From positions 1 to 32,711 of the forward strand of contig CAMNJY010000009.1 in the NCBI GenBank assembly GCA_946541745.1: 32,711 nucleotides of DNA. The letters run 5' to 3'. Shown here in pieces: positions 1 to 7,283 of this stretch. The DNA comes from an uncultured Prevotellaceae bacterium (GTDB taxonomy: Bacteria > Bacteroidota > Bacteroidia > Bacteroidales > Bacteroidaceae). Below the pieces are notes generated by a model. That model was not told where the DNA came from. It did not search any database and saw nothing but the letters and a program-made list of their open reading frames with translations. The translations under genes and the position numbers were made by a program. Position 1 is the stretch's first letter; each line of letters opens with the position of its first letter.

Positions 1-233
1 CCGACGAGCCGGGCATCTACTTCATACCCCACCTCATAGACCTCTGGCGCAAGGAAGGCCACTGCGCCGAGTTCCTCAACTTCGACCTTCTGGAGCAGTA
101 CAAGGACTTCGGCGGCATCCGCATCGAGGACGACCTGCTCATCACCGACGACGGCTGCCGCTTCCTGGGCCAGAAACGCATACCTTATCACCCCCAGGAA
201 CTCGAAGCCTTCATGGCCCAAGGCAACAATTAA
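1..233 (+). CDS. pepP: Xaa-Pro aminopeptidase (peptidase M24), C-terminal end only
   Basis: Partial gene whose 5' part lies before the window. Reading from base 3 gives 76 residues and a TAA stop. Two motifs of the M24 'pita-bread' metallopeptidase fold are visible: DEPGIYFIP near the start and GGIRIEDDLLIT further on. In the family the Glu in each motif is a ligand of the dinuclear metal centre. The tail GQKRIPYHPQELEAFM suits the end of a bacterial Xaa-Pro aminopeptidase, which removes N-terminal residues that precede proline. It lies 54 bp before an exported cysteine peptidase on the same strand, so the two may form a peptide-degradation cluster (inference). The catalytic Asp and His ligands are outside the window, so related M24 subfamilies such as prolidase cannot be fully excluded. 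Confidence 0.85.
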   Translation, partial: DEPGIYFIPHLIDLWRKEGHCAEFLNFDLLEQYKDFGGIRIEDDLLITDDGCRFLGQKRIPYHPQELEAFMAQGNN

Positions 234-236
234 CCC

Positions 237-272
237 TCGAATATCGACATATCGAAATAACGACATAACGAA
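237..272. repeat. Degenerate 8-bp tandem repeat in the pepP-C1 peptidase spacer
   Basis: The 54-bp spacer is almost entirely variants of an 8-mer, ATATCGA(C/A) or ATAACGA(C/A), repeated about four times. No standard promoter core is visible in it. It is one of several spacers in this window built from short tandem units. Confidence 0.6.
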
Positions 273-287
273 AACCAAACAACTACA

Positions 288-1493
288 ATGAAAAAAATCG
301 CAATCCTCGCACTGACGGTCATGGTAGCCATCAGTGCCGGCGCAGCCAAGAAGAAGGCATCCGCCAAAGACAAGAACAAGCCTGTGTTCACCACCATCAA
401 GGAGAATCCCATCACCTCTATCAAGGACCAGAACCGCTCAGGCACCTGCTGGGACTACTCTACGCTCTCGTTCTTCGAGGCCGAGATTCTGAAAGCTACC
501 GGCAAGACATACGACCTCTGCGAGTCGTTCGTGGCCAACAAAACCTACATGGAGCGGGCCATCCAGGTGGTGCGCTACCACGGCGACTGCCAGTTCTCAC
601 AGGGCGGCTCGGCCGAGGACGTGCTGCAGACGCTGAAGACCCACGGCATCTGCCCCGAGGACGCCATGCCGTTCCCCGGCTCGCTCTACGGCGACTCGCT
701 GAATAACTTCAACGAGTTTTTCTCGCTGACGGAGCCTTACGTGGCCGCCGTGGCCAAGAGCGACGCCAAGAAGATTTCGCCGCAGTGGAAGGTGGGCTTC
801 CAGGGTATCCTCGACGCCTACTTAGGCAAGTGCCCAGAGAAGTTTACCTACGAGGGTAAGGAGTACACGCCGAAGTCGTTTGTCAAGTCGTTAGGCATCA
901 ACCTCGACGACTATGTCAGCATCACCAGCTACACCCACCACCCCTTCTACACGGCCTTCGCCGTCGAGGTGCAGGACAACTGGCGGTTCCCGCTCAGCTA
1001 CAACCTGCCGATGGACGAGATGATGCAGGTCATCGACAACGCCGTCAATGAGGGCTACACCATCGCCTGGGGAGGCGACGTGTCAGAGCCGGGATTCACC
1101 CGTCAGGGACTGGCCTACGCCGTTGACACCAAAAAGACCGAGAGCCTGGCCGGCAGCGACATGGCACGCTGGCTGAAGCTGACAGCCGAGAAGAAGCGCA
1201 ACATCATCGACTCGCTGGGATGCACAGTGCCAGAGGTGGTGGCTACGCAGGAAATGCGCCAGGAGCGCTTCGACAACTGGGAACTGACCGACGACCACGG
1301 CATGCTCATCTACGGCACCGCCAAGGACCAGAACGGAAAGGAGTACTACATGGTGAAGAACTCATGGGGCGAGACCGGCGAATACAAGGGCATCTGGTAC
1401 ATGACCAAGACGTTCATCGCCGCCAACACCATGGACTTCCTCGTCAACAAGAAGGCTATCCCCGCCAACATCCGCAAGAAGCTCGGCATCTGA
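288..1493 (+). CDS. Exported C1B (bleomycin hydrolase-like) cysteine peptidase
   Basis: A 401-residue papain-superfamily peptidase. Residues 1-20 form a signal peptide ending AISAGAA, so the product is exported. The active site is complete: the oxyanion Gln in IKDQNRSGTCW (Q48), the nucleophile C54, the His in DDHGML (H337) and the Asn in VKNSWGE (N358). The large insert between C54 and H337, with its helical segments, is typical of bleomycin hydrolase/PepC (C1B) enzymes. These are usually cytoplasmic aminopeptidases, but signal-peptide forms are known in Bacteroidetes. The likely role is degradation of peptides in the periplasm or at the surface. The preceding gene encodes an M24 peptidase and the next an exported phosphatase. 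The start at 288 is chosen because it directly begins the signal peptide. The substrate is not predictable. Confidence 0.85.
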   Translation: MKKIAILALTVMVAISAGAAKKKASAKDKNKPVFTTIKENPITSIKDQNRSGTCWDYSTLSFFEAEILKATGKTYDLCESFVANKTYMERAIQVVRYHGDCQFSQGGSAEDVLQTLKTHGICPEDAMPFPGSLYGDSLNNFNEFFSLTEPYVAAVAKSDAKKISPQWKVGFQGILDAYLGKCPEKFTYEGKEYTPKSFVKSLGINLDDYVSITSYTHHPFYTAFAVEVQDNWRFPLSYNLPMDEMMQVIDNAVNEGYTIAWGGDVSEPGFTRQGLAYAVDTKKTESLAGSDMARWLKLTAEKKRNIIDSLGCTVPEVVATQEMRQERFDNWELTDDHGMLIYGTAKDQNGKEYYMVKNSWGETGEYKGIWYMTKTFIAANTMDFLVNKKAIPANIRKKLGI

Positions 1494-1517
1494 GAGATGA
1501 GAAATGAGAAGTGAGAA
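1494..1517. repeat. Purine-rich TGAGAA-type repeat between genes
   Basis: Between the C1 peptidase stop and the next start the sequence is made of units of the form GAGAAATGAGAAGTGAGA, extending to about 1526. It is purine-only on this strand apart from the T of each TGAG. It supplies several GA-rich stretches next to the start and two possible ATG starts (1518 and 1527). Confidence 0.5.
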
Positions 1518-2876
1518 ATGAGAGATATGATTACCAATAGCCGAAAGGCAGCCCTCCTCGCCCTAAGTTGGCTATGCTGCGGCGTCGCCGCAGCCCAGCC
1601 CGCAGCCCAGCCCGCAGCCCCGAGCGCCAGGGAAGAGCTGCAACAGAACATCTACCTCTCGGGCAGTAACTACCTGGACTACGACCGCCAGCTCTCCACG
1701 GCGCCGCTGACGCCGGCCCCCAAGGGCTACGAGCCGTTCTACATGAGCCACTACGGCCGCCACGGCTCACGATGGCTCATTGCCGAAGGAGACTACACCA
1801 GCCCCATGAACACCCTGCGCGAAGCCCGCGACGCCGGCAAACTGACGGCTGAGGGCGAGGCCGTGCTCAGAAAGCTTGAGGCGTTTCACCCCACCACCAT
1901 CCGCCGACTGGGCGAACTGACCACCGTCGGCGAGCGCCAGCACCACGGCATCGGCCGTCGCATGGCCAGGAACTTCCCCGAAATATTCAAGGCCAGAAAC
2001 GTACAGATTGACGCCCGCTCCACGGTCGTCATACGCTGTATACTGTCGATGGAGGCCGAGTGCGAGGAGCTGGCTGCCGCCAACCCCACGGCACGCCTGC
2101 ACAACGACGTCAGCGAGTCGCTGCAGTACTACCTCAATCAGGACTGGAGCGACCGCCTGCGACGTGCCAGCCGACAGGGCCGGGGCCTGCGCAGCAGCTA
2201 TGAGCGCCGGCTCTCACAGCCCGAACGGCTCATGAAGGTACTCTTCAACGACCAGAGGTGGGTCTACGACAACGTGCGCGCCAGCCAGCTCATGCGTCAG
2301 CTCTTCGAGGTGGCATCCAACATGCAGAGCCACGACACTGATATCGAGCTCTACAGCCTCTTCAACGAGGAGGAGGTCTACAACCAGTGGCAGATGCGCA
2401 ACATAGGCTGGTACCTGGACTACGGTGCCGCCCCGCAGACGGGCACCATCATGCCCTTCAGCCAGCTCAACCTGCTGCGCAACATCATCGAGACAGCCGA
2501 CACCATCGTCCCCGCTCCATCATCGCCCCTCGCTCCGCGCGCCTCGACCCCCCAGGCCACCCTCCGCTTCGGCCACGAGGTGTGCGTCATGCCGCTGGCC
2601 TGCCTCCTCGAACTGGGACAGTGCGGCGCACAGGTGGAAAACCTCGACACGCTCGACCGTGTGTGGCGCAACTACCGCATATTCCCCATGGCCTGCAACG
2701 TGCAGCTCGTCTTCTATCGCCCCAAGAAGGGCAGCGGCGACATACTGGTCAAGGCCCTGCTCAACGAGCGCGAGGTGACACTACCCACGCAGCCCGTCAG
2801 CGGACCCTACTACCGCTGGGAAGACCTGCGCCAGTACTATCTCGACAAGATGCAAAGGTTTGAAGACAACAGATAA
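1518..2876 (+). CDS. Exported histidine acid phosphatase/phytase-like protein
   Basis: A 452-residue member of the histidine phosphatase superfamily, branch 2 (acid phosphatase/phytase). It has a signal peptide (about residues 1-26, ending CGVAAAQ) and then a short AQPAAQPAAP segment encoded by a 12-bp tandem repeat. The phosphoacceptor motif is YGRHGSRW (R81-H82-G83). The distal motif is FGHE (H353-E354), where HE takes the place of the HD seen in classical phytases. The probable second catalytic Arg is in the segment IDARSTVVIR. It is predicted to hydrolyse phosphate monoesters in the periplasm; Bacteroidetes members of this branch include inositol phosphatases, but the substrate cannot be read from sequence. 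ATG 1518 and ATG 1527 are both possible starts. Pantothenate kinase follows 10 bp after the stop, suggesting co-transcription. Confidence 0.82.
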   Translation: MRDMITNSRKAALLALSWLCCGVAAAQPAAQPAAPSAREELQQNIYLSGSNYLDYDRQLSTAPLTPAPKGYEPFYMSHYGRHGSRWLIAEGDYTSPMNTLREARDAGKLTAEGEAVLRKLEAFHPTTIRRLGELTTVGERQHHGIGRRMARNFPEIFKARNVQIDARSTVVIRCILSMEAECEELAAANPTARLHNDVSESLQYYLNQDWSDRLRRASRQGRGLRSSYERRLSQPERLMKVLFNDQRWVYDNVRASQLMRQLFEVASNMQSHDTDIELYSLFNEEEVYNQWQMRNIGWYLDYGAAPQTGTIMPFSQLNLLRNIIETADTIVPAPSSPLAPRASTPQATLRFGHEVCVMPLACLLELGQCGAQVENLDTLDRVWRNYRIFPMACNVQLVFYRPKKGSGDILVKALLNEREVTLPTQPVSGPYYRWEDLRQYYLDKMQRFEDNR

Positions 2877-2886
2877 CCGTACAGCT

Positions 2887-3708
2887 ATGGGCATTATCAT
2901 TGGTATAGACGTGGGCATTTCAACCACGAAAATCGTTGGACTGAAGGACGGGCACGTCACCGCCCCGACACGCATCACGGCCACCGACCCCATCACGTCG
3001 CTCTATGGGGCTTTTGGCAAATACCTGCACGACAACGACATAGCCTTGCAAGACGTGGAGCAGGTCATGCTGACGGGCGTAGGCTCGGCCTACATCAAGG
3101 GGACGGTCTACGGACTGCAGACCAAAAAGGTGGAAGAATTTGTGGCCGACGGCCTGGGAGCACGCTATGAGTCGAAGCTCGACCATACCATCGTCGTCTC
3201 CATGGGCACGGGTACGAGCTTCGTCATCTGCAACGGCGACGAGATGCGACATATAGGCGGCATAGGCGTGGGAGGCGGCACACTGGCCGGACTGGCCCGG
3301 CTGTTGCTCAACACCAGCGACATCAAGGCCGTGTCGGCCATGGCCATGCAGGGCAACATCAAGAACGTCAACCTGCTCATTGGCGACATCTCGGCAGAGC
3401 CGCTGCCGGGGCTGCCTATGGAGGCCACGGCCAGCATACTGGCCAAGGCACAGAGCGACGCCGCCAAAGAGGACATTGCCGCTGGCATCATCTCGATGGT
3501 GCTACAGACCATAGGTTCGGCGGCATGGCTGGCGAGCCGCGGCAGCGACATTCGCGACTTCGTACTCATAGGCAACCTGACACTGCTGCCGCAGTGCAAG
3601 GACGTGTTTCCACCTCTGGAGAAGCTCTACAACATACGCTTCCACATACCCAAATACTCGCAATACTGCACAGCCATAGGGGCAGCGCTGAGTTTCGACA
3701 GACAATGA
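2887..3708 (+). CDS. coaW: Type II pantothenate kinase
   Basis: An ASKHA-fold kinase of 273 residues from ATG 2887. The ORF track starts at TTG 2860, but the ATG directly precedes the first strand (MGIIIGIDVGISTTK) and avoids overlap with the upstream gene. Phosphate-binding loops are GIDVGISTTKI and VSMGTGTSFV. The Gly-rich block GGIGVGGGTLAGLA and the C-terminal DFVLIGNLT also match type II PanK. A conserved acidic segment VEEFVADGLGA lies where the catalytic Glu is expected. The enzyme phosphorylates pantothenate, the first committed step of CoA synthesis; the last step, coaE, is also in this window. A 13-bp hairpin just after the stop probably ends the transcript. Many Bacteroidetes also carry type III PanK (coaX), so redundancy is possible. 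Confidence 0.85.
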   Translation: MGIIIGIDVGISTTKIVGLKDGHVTAPTRITATDPITSLYGAFGKYLHDNDIALQDVEQVMLTGVGSAYIKGTVYGLQTKKVEEFVADGLGARYESKLDHTIVVSMGTGTSFVICNGDEMRHIGGIGVGGGTLAGLARLLLNTSDIKAVSAMAMQGNIKNVNLLIGDISAEPLPGLPMEATASILAKAQSDAAKEDIAAGIISMVLQTIGSAAWLASRGSDIRDFVLIGNLTLLPQCKDVFPPLEKLYNIRFHIPKYSQYCTAIGAALSFDRQ

Positions 3709-3712
3709 CTTG

Positions 3713-3747
3713 ACGGGGGAAAATCACCTATAGGGATTTTCCCCCGT
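3713..3747 (+). terminator. 13-bp perfect hairpin after coaW
   Basis: ACGGGGGAAAATC pairs perfectly with GATTTTCCCCCGT across a 9-nt loop that is itself nearly self-complementary (CCTATAGG). It starts five bases after the coaW stop. There is no long U tract behind it, so the termination mechanism is uncertain, but position and strength favour a terminator or 3'-end stabiliser. Confidence 0.7.
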
Positions 3748-3764
3748 GAGTTTAGGGAAAATCC

Positions 3765-3796
3765 TTTGCTGTAGTCAACGAAAAGTAGTTACTTTG
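3765..3796 (+). promoter_or_regulatory. Bacteroidetes-type promoter for the 3853 gene
   Basis: TTTG at 3765, a 20-bp spacer, then TTACTTTG at 3789-3796 (one mismatch to TAnnTTTG) followed by CAGC. This gives a 5' UTR of about 50 nt. Confidence 0.7.
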
Positions 3797-3852
3797 CAGC
3801 AGAAAAAGCAAACAACCACATGTTGAACAGCATAAAATAAATACTTACGACT

Positions 3853-4857
3853 ATGAGAAAAATGATTTTTGCACTGGTAATGATGCTGACCGCCGTGACT
3901 TCGGCACGTGCGATGAGCTACGAGCAGGCTCGCAACGAGGCACTGTTCCTGACCGACAAGATGGCCTACGAGCTGAACCTCACCGACGCGCAGTATGAGG
4001 CCGCTTACGAAATCAACCTCGACTACCTCATGGGGGTCACCAGCCAGGCCGACGTCTTCGGCACCTACTGGGAGCGCCGCAACATGGACCTGAGCTACAT
4101 ACTCTACTCCTGGCAGTGGGACATGTTCCGCGCAGCCACCTATTTCTACCGCCCGCTCTACTGGGACCGCGGCTACTGGCACTTCGGCATCTACGCCCGC
4201 TATCCCCACCGCGACTACTTCTACTTCGGGCGGCCGCACTTCTACGCCACCTACAGGGGTGCCCACAGCTGGCACTTCAACGGGGGGCGAAGCTACTACC
4301 ACGGACGCGACCACCACTTCCGCCCCAGCGTGCCTTCCGGCCGACAGCATTTCGGCATGCGCAACAGCTTCGACCGCGGCGACTACCGAGGCTCACGCAA
4401 CGGCAGCTCTACCCGCATCACGGGCCACCAGGGCCGTGGCAGCAGCGGCAGGGGCTACAGCATTGGCTCCGACAACAACCGGCGCTTCGGCTCCGACAAC
4501 AACCGGCGCTTCGGCTCCGACAACAACCGGCGCCTTGGCACCGACAGGGGCAGCGTGAATAGCGGTATCAACAACCGCAACAGCACCTCGGCACAGCCCA
4601 ACCGCAGCATGGGCAACAGCACCATGGAACGCGGCAACAACGGTAGCCGTCACTTCGGCGGCAGCCGCTCAACCGGCAGCATGGGCACACGCTCGGTCGG
4701 CAGTATGGGCACACGCTCGACCGGCAGCATAGGGACACGTTCGGTCGGCAGCATGGGCACACGCTCAGCCGTCGGTCCAAGCACAGGCAGCCGCACCTCT
4801 GGAGGCAGCAACCGCTCCTCCAACAGCCACGGACACTTCGGCGGTTCGCGCAACTAA
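3853..4857 (+). CDS. Exported low-complexity protein with Tyr/His-rich middle and Gly/Ser/Arg repeat tail
   Basis: I do not recognise a named family. The 334-residue product has a clear signal peptide (residues 1-20, ending TSARA). Residues 21-95 form a helical region containing LNLTDAQYEAAYEIN, which resembles short helical motifs of Spy/CpxP-like periplasmic proteins (a weak similarity only). Residues 96-160 are very rich in Tyr, Trp, His and Phe. The C-terminal half is disordered, with two arrays of 8-residue repeats: SDNNRRFG (3 copies, about 205-228) and GSMGTRSV (4 copies, about 275-306). Codon use stays GC-rich and similar to its neighbours. It has its own promoter and overlaps the convergent phosphatase gene by 4 bp. 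It is probably periplasmic or surface-located; function unknown. Confidence 0.75.
   Translation: MRKMIFALVMMLTAVTSARAMSYEQARNEALFLTDKMAYELNLTDAQYEAAYEINLDYLMGVTSQADVFGTYWERRNMDLSYILYSWQWDMFRAATYFYRPLYWDRGYWHFGIYARYPHRDYFYFGRPHFYATYRGAHSWHFNGGRSYYHGRDHHFRPSVPSGRQHFGMRNSFDRGDYRGSRNGSSTRITGHQGRGSSGRGYSIGSDNNRRFGSDNNRRFGSDNNRRLGTDRGSVNSGINNRNSTSAQPNRSMGNSTMERGNNGSRHFGGSRSTGSMGTRSVGSMGTRSTGSIGTRSVGSMGTRSAVGPSTGSRTSGGSNRSSNSHGHFGGSRN
4465..4536 (+). repeat. In-frame 24-bp tandem repeat, 3 copies (SDNNRRFG)
   Basis: The units start at 4465, 4489 and 4513. The first two are identical (GGCTCCGACAACAACCGGCG plus CTTC) and the third differs at its end. The low divergence points to recent duplication by slippage or unequal recombination. 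Confidence 0.9.
4675..4770 (+). repeat. In-frame 24-bp tandem repeat, 4 copies (GSMGTRSV/T)
   Basis: Four 24-bp units start at 4675, 4699, 4723 and 4747. They are based on GGCAGCATGGGCACACGCTC plus GGTC and carry a few substitutions each. The period equals that of the array 140 bp upstream although the sequences differ. Confidence 0.9.
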
Positions 4858-5363
4858 AGCTCCAACTGGCGCACGTCGCAGTTAGCCATGCGCTCCACCT
4901 CGCTCATCTGCTTGCCGTAGTACACAGCCTGTATCGCCTTGTTGACGATACCGTGTCCTACGGCAAGCACTGTTTTCCCCTCATACCGCGTCCTGACATA
5001 GTCAAGAAACCGGCGGGCGCGCGCCAGCAGGGCCTCCAGCGTCTCTATATCGTCGGGCCACACCTCACCCTTCAGGCTGGGTATGAACCGCCCGGTGAAA
5101 CTGCCCCAGTCGCGCTCCCTGAGCAGTGGGGTGGTAACGACGGACAGCCCCCGGGGGGCGGCCAATATGGCGGCGGTATCGACGGCACGGCGCAGGTCGC
5201 TCGACACGATAGCGTCGATAGCCACACCGTCCAGACGCCCGCTCAGCGCACGGGCCTGGCCTATGCCTACGTCATTGAGCTCGCCCTGCGTCTGCCCCTG
5301 CATCAACTGCCGGGCATTGTCGACCGTCTCACCGTGGCGCACTAAATATAAAATAGTCTTCAT
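4854..5363 (-). CDS. Histidine phosphatase family protein (phosphoglycerate mutase-like)
   Basis: A 169-residue cytoplasmic phosphatase of the branch 1 histidine phosphatase superfamily. The catalytic motif LVRHGET lies at residues 8-14, so no later start is possible. VSSDLRRAVDTA supplies the second Arg, DWGSFTGR contains the usual post-core segment, and VGHGIVNKA contains the second catalytic His. Family members include alpha-ribazole phosphatase (CobC), phosphoglycerate mutase and broad-specificity phosphatases, and the sequence does not decide between them. No cobalamin genes are adjacent. Its stop overlaps the convergent neighbour by 4 bp. The start codon lies only five bases beyond a -7 promoter element on this strand, so the mRNA may be leaderless. 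Confidence 0.85.
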   Translation of the reverse strand: MKTILYLVRHGETVDNARQLMQGQTQGELNDVGIGQARALSGRLDGVAIDAIVSSDLRRAVDTAAILAAPRGLSVVTTPLLRERDWGSFTGRFIPSLKGEVWPDDIETLEALLARARRFLDYVRTRYEGKTVLAVGHGIVNKAIQAVYYGKQMSEVERMANCDVRQLEL

Positions 5364-5367
5364 AAGT

Positions 5368-5429
5368 GCAAAGTTACAAAATAATTCATAAATATTAATT
5401 CATAATTCATAATTATTTTGTAACTTTGC
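5368..5429. promoter_or_regulatory. Mirrored divergent promoter with 19-bp perfect inverted repeat
   Basis: GCAAAGTTACAAAATAATT (5368-5386) is repeated exactly in reverse complement at 5411-5429. Each arm ends in a perfect -7 element TAACTTTGC: minus strand at 5376-5369 for the histidine phosphatase, plus strand at 5421-5428 for the DUF308 gene. The 24-bp centre is AT-rich with repeated AATTCAT units. No TTTG -33 element is found for either direction; with a 20-bp spacer both would fall on the same AATT at 5397-5400. Confidence 0.75.
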
Positions 5430-5451
5430 CCCATAAAACCAGAAAAAACGT

Positions 5452-6069
5452 ATGAGAATATTACAAAGTGCTGTGTTCAGGGCCGTCTGTGCCATCGTCA
5501 TCGGCGTGCTGCTCATCAAGTTTCCCGACAACACCGTTAAGGGCATCACCATAGCCATCGGCGTGCTCTTCCTGCTGTCGGGCATCATTTCGTGCGTCAC
5601 CTATTACATGTCTAAGCGCAACGTCAGCGAGTACAAGATTTACGACAACGACGGCAACCTGGTGGCCGGCGAGCAGCCCACCTTCCCCATTGTCGGACTG
5701 GGTAGCACCATCCTGGGACTCATACTGGCCCTCTCGCCCACGGCCTTCGTCTCGGCACTGATGTACATCATCGGGGCTATCCTCATCCTCGGAGCCATCA
5801 ACCAGTTTATGAGCCTCATCAACGGCCGTCGATACGGCCGGATAGGCTTCAGCTATTGGATCATGCCGTCGGTAATACTGCTTACAGGCCTCTATGTCAT
5901 GGTCAAGCCCATGGCCCCGCTGGCGACGGCCATGCTGATTCTGGGCTGGTGTACCCTGCTCTACGGCATAGTGGAACTCATCAACGCCCTCAAGTTCTAC
6001 CGCGACAAGAAGCAGTGGCTACAATCGCACGACCAGCCACAGCTCGACACGTTCGAGGAGGTCAACTGA
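5452..6069 (+). CDS. DUF308 family (HdeD-like) inner membrane protein
   Basis: A 205-residue integral membrane protein with about six hydrophobic segments, for example AVCAIVIGVLLIKF, GITIAIGVLFLLSGII, GSTILGLILALSP, ALMYIIGAILILGA and LATAMLILGWCTLLYG. The repeated short transmembrane pairs and polar turns match the DUF308/HdeD family. HdeD is linked to acid resistance in E. coli, but most DUF308 proteins have no known function. A soluble loop (EYKIYDNDGNLVAGEQPTF) sits between the second and third segments. The start at 5452 follows the perfect -7 element TAACTTTG by 23 bp. The gene is divergent from the histidine phosphatase and shares a palindromic promoter region with it. Confidence 0.8.
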   Translation: MRILQSAVFRAVCAIVIGVLLIKFPDNTVKGITIAIGVLFLLSGIISCVTYYMSKRNVSEYKIYDNDGNLVAGEQPTFPIVGLGSTILGLILALSPTAFVSALMYIIGAILILGAINQFMSLINGRRYGRIGFSYWIMPSVILLTGLYVMVKPMAPLATAMLILGWCTLLYGIVELINALKFYRDKKQWLQSHDQPQLDTFEEVN

Positions 6070-6625
6070 CCAAAAGGGCTCGATAATTCTGTTAATTTAA
6101 TTAATTTTCCGCTGCCAAAACATACATTTTTCACTGAAAATATTTTTTCATTTCTGCCTACACACCTACACTTGCTCTGTAAGCGTTTGATTATAAAGGA
6201 GATTACAATTTTTTGCATACACTTTCCCTACATTCCCCTACACTAATTAGGAAAAACAGATGAGTTTTTCAGTGAAAAGGGACTCCCTTTTGCGCAAAAG
6301 GGAGTCCCTTTCGGGCAAAAGGGAGTCCCTTTCGTCACAAACGAGGCTCGTTTAGTGTGAAAGCTTCTGAAAAGTCAAGTTTTAAATGTTGAATTAGCAC
6401 GACCGACCTGCGTATTTGGTCAATAATTGAATATGCTGCATTTAATAATCATCTTTTAGCTCGTTTCTTTCACACGTTTTTCACTACTATTGTCATCGTT
6501 TTTACGGATTTGTTTACAAAACAGCTCACTTCTAACTACACGAGGCTAAAGGCCGATAACTCACTCTAACTCAGAAAGTTGAGCGAATGAGAAACTTGAA
6601 TAAACTGCGAGACAGCATGACGCAG
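6070..6625. other. 556-bp AT-rich intergenic region between convergent genes
   Basis: No credible ORF or tRNA is seen. The region is clearly richer in A+T than the flanking genes. It holds: repeated CCTACA/CCTACAC motifs at 6157-6243; an inverted pair TTTTCACTGAAAA (6128-6140) and TTTTCAGTGAAAA (6266-6278); the palindrome cluster at 6276-6334; and AAACGAGGCTCGTTT (6339-6353), a 7-bp inverted repeat around one base. It may be a decayed insertion or a structured RNA locus; nothing decides this. Confidence 0.6.
6276..6334. repeat. Palindrome cluster: 36-bp perfect palindrome plus a further direct copy
   Basis: The unit AAAGGGACTCCCTTT (6276-6290) is followed by its reverse complement AAAGGGAGTCCCTTT (6297-6311), with TGCGCA at the centre, making a 36-bp perfect palindrome. 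A second direct copy of GCAAAAGGGAGTCCCTTTCG follows at 6315-6334, 21 bp after the first. Each 15-bp unit is itself an inverted repeat around one base. It could form a cruciform or terminate transcription from both convergent neighbours. Confidence 0.85.
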
Positions 6626-7240
6626 TTAAACGCCTGTGACGATGCCCTGGATATAGGTCTTCAGGATATGGATGCCGGTCTTGTTGTCGCCGCCCCAGGG
6701 TATGATGAGGTCGGCAAACTTCTTGGTGGGCTCTATGAACTGCTCGTGCATGGGCTTGAGCACCTTCTCGTAGCGGTCGAGCACCATGTCGACGGTGCGG
6801 CCACGCTCCACGACGTCGCGGCGGATGTTGCGGATGAGGCGCACGTCGTCGTCGGTATCGACAAAAATCTTCAGGTCCATCATGTCGCGCAGCTTCTTGT
6901 AGTGCAGGGCCATGATGCCCTCGATGATGATGACGGGCTTAGGGTCAACGTGGACGGTCTCCTTCTGACGGTTGCTCTCTATATAGGAATAGGTGGGCTG
7001 CTCGACGGCCTCGCCGTTCTTCAGCATCTTAATATGCTCGGTGAGCAACTTCCAGTCGAAGGCGTCGGGATGGTCGAAGTTGATGGCGGCGCGCTCCTCG
7101 GGCGTCATGCCGGTGGTGTCGTTATAGTACGAGTCGAGGGGGATGACGGCGGCACAGTGGGGCGGCAGTGCCTTGGAGATACGCTTGACGACGGTGGTCT
7201 TGCCCGAACCGGTGCCCCCGGCTATTCCGATGATGGTCAT
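6626..7240 (-). CDS. udk: Uridine kinase
   Basis: A 204-residue P-loop kinase of the uridine/cytidine kinase family, of usual length. The Walker A motif GGTGSGKTT lies at residues 8-16. PLDSYYND carries the catalytic Asp region, FDHPDAFDW is the family signature for nucleoside binding, and VIIIEGIMAL is the Walker B strand. The Arg-rich lid segment RLIRNIRRDVVERGR follows. The enzyme phosphorylates uridine and cytidine to UMP and CMP in pyrimidine salvage. The gene is monocistronic in this window, with a promoter at 7284-7314. The 239-residue plus-strand ORF covering it is an antisense shadow. Confidence 0.93.
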   Translation of the reverse strand: MTIIGIAGGTGSGKTTVVKRISKALPPHCAAVIPLDSYYNDTTGMTPEERAAINFDHPDAFDWKLLTEHIKMLKNGEAVEQPTYSYIESNRQKETVHVDPKPVIIIEGIMALHYKKLRDMMDLKIFVDTDDDVRLIRNIRRDVVERGRTVDMVLDRYEKVLKPMHEQFIEPTKKFADLIIPWGGDNKTGIHILKTYIQGIVTGV

Positions 7241-7283
7241 GGTTATAATGCTTTAAAAATGTGGCTACTTGGTAATTATGGTG

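Noticed and set aside
4465-4770. CRISPR-like repeats
   Set aside because: The repeats are contiguous and in frame inside a coding sequence.
4854-5363. Assignment as CobC (alpha-ribazole phosphatase)
   Set aside because: No cobalamin genes in the neighbourhood and no motif that separates it from other branch 1 phosphatases.
5452-6069. Acid-resistance function for the DUF308 protein
   Set aside because: Only family-level similarity to HdeD; no hde or acid-response genes nearby.
6276-6334. CRISPR array
   Set aside because: Only three palindromic units with one short spacer of a few bases; no cas genes.
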